A stretch of DNA of 64,000 bases from Lagopus muta (lineage: Eukaryota; Chordata; Aves; Galliformes; Phasianidae). Shown piece by piece: positions 63,403 to 64,000 of this stretch. Numbering within the stretch: position 1 is the stretch's first letter; every line of letters starts with the position of its first letter. The translations under genes were made by a program, and so were the position numbers. The notes under the pieces were generated by a model that did no database searches, had not been told where the DNA came from, and saw nothing but the letters and a program-made list of their open reading frames with translations. The DNA lies in the NCBI RefSeq assembly GCF_023343835.1, contig NC_064439.1, positions 20,221,433-20,285,432 on the forward strand, written 5' to 3'.

Positions 63403-64000
63403 GTAACCAACGTAGTTTTATTGCTAGGGAGTAGTGTCTACTTAACTTGTCTTTGAGAGTCATTAAATCCTCCTACCAGTATCACAGAGAGAGTTTTAAA
63501 ATGTGTTGTATTTCTTTGGCACATATGACCAGCAAATAACATTATCTTTCAAAATAAACTGTAGATTCTGTTCTTGCAAAGTGCCCCTGATTTTGTGAGC
63601 TTTACATTGGAAGGAAGTTCCATTGTAGTGCCAAGTTCAAAAATTAAGCTATGAAAATACATAATTACATTGCACATGAAGTTTACCTACTTCCCTACTC
63701 AGAAAAGTGAGTTTATTTTTTTCTCAGAATGCAGTGATCAATTTGGCTTTATCAATATTAAAAACGTCTACTAGAATTGCAAGCAAATAGGTAAAGGTTG
63801 CAATATATCTAAAATCATTTGTGTATCTCTAATAATGTAGAAAGTTCAACAAAAATCGTTACAGATTTATGTTTAGCATGAAGCAGATGAAGAGTTCAAA
63901 AGTATTTTTCCACATTTTCATTAAGAAATCATTACCTCTGAGAAGTATGTGTTAACCTAGCACTACTATCCTCCCTTTCACCTGGGTCACATTTTCCTGC
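63403..64000 (+). other. MINDY3 intron 13, 5' part
   Basis: Starts at donor GTAACC and runs off the window. No further coding exon matching the MINDY3 C-terminus was seen. Confidence 0.8.

Noticed and set aside
1..64000. CRISPR arrays, operons, tRNA or rRNA genes, organellar inserts
   Set aside because: No regularly spaced direct repeats, cloverleaf with A/B boxes, or rRNA landmarks were recognised. The window is vertebrate nuclear DNA.

Overview
This is vertebrate nuclear DNA from a bird, most likely chicken or a close galliform relative. It is AT-rich and intron-dominated. It is littered with CR1 LINE fragments, several ending in the avian ATTCTRTG octamer, and it carries one deleted copy of a mariner that matches my recollection of the chicken family Galluhop. 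No bacterial, organellar or viral gene was recognised, and most open frames are chance frames or readings through repeats.

One protein-coding gene is supported: MINDY3 (also called FAM188A or CARP), a K48-linkage-preferring deubiquitinase of the MINDY family, on the + strand. I reconstructed thirteen consecutive coding exons between 24226 and 63402. All splice sites are GT/AG and reading phase is kept throughout, giving 1116 coding bases or 372 codons. The family protein is about 445 residues, so roughly the last 70 residues and the 3' UTR lie beyond the right edge. The catalytic Cys52 (in GGPC) and His287 (in SETHLTVFF) are intact, as is an imperfect EF-hand-like segment. The gene looks functional.

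Layout: 1-23200 is intergenic with no recognised exon. It holds three antisense CR1 remnants (about 3870-4360, 11945-12600 and 16170-17125), microsatellites, and an unassigned promoter-like module at 10262-10480. At 23208-23829 two CR1 pieces in opposite orientation abut the MINDY3 CpG-island promoter (about 23930-24545), which surrounds coding exon 1. Exons 2 to 10 lie between 28633 and 42351. A 16.1 kb intron 10 (42352-58482) then holds a 5'-truncated CR1 with a hairpin at its junction, a degraded antisense CR1 and the mariner remnant. Exons 11 to 13 follow, with a well-preserved CR1 in intron 11 about 50 bases past the exon 11 donor.

No new multi-gene system was found. The points most worth checking are the 10.3 kb promoter-like hairpin module, the CR1 pair against the promoter, a 27-base near-repeat between that CR1 and intron 1, the CR1 junction hairpin, and the deleted mariner. 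All family names come from recognition by eye, without a database search.
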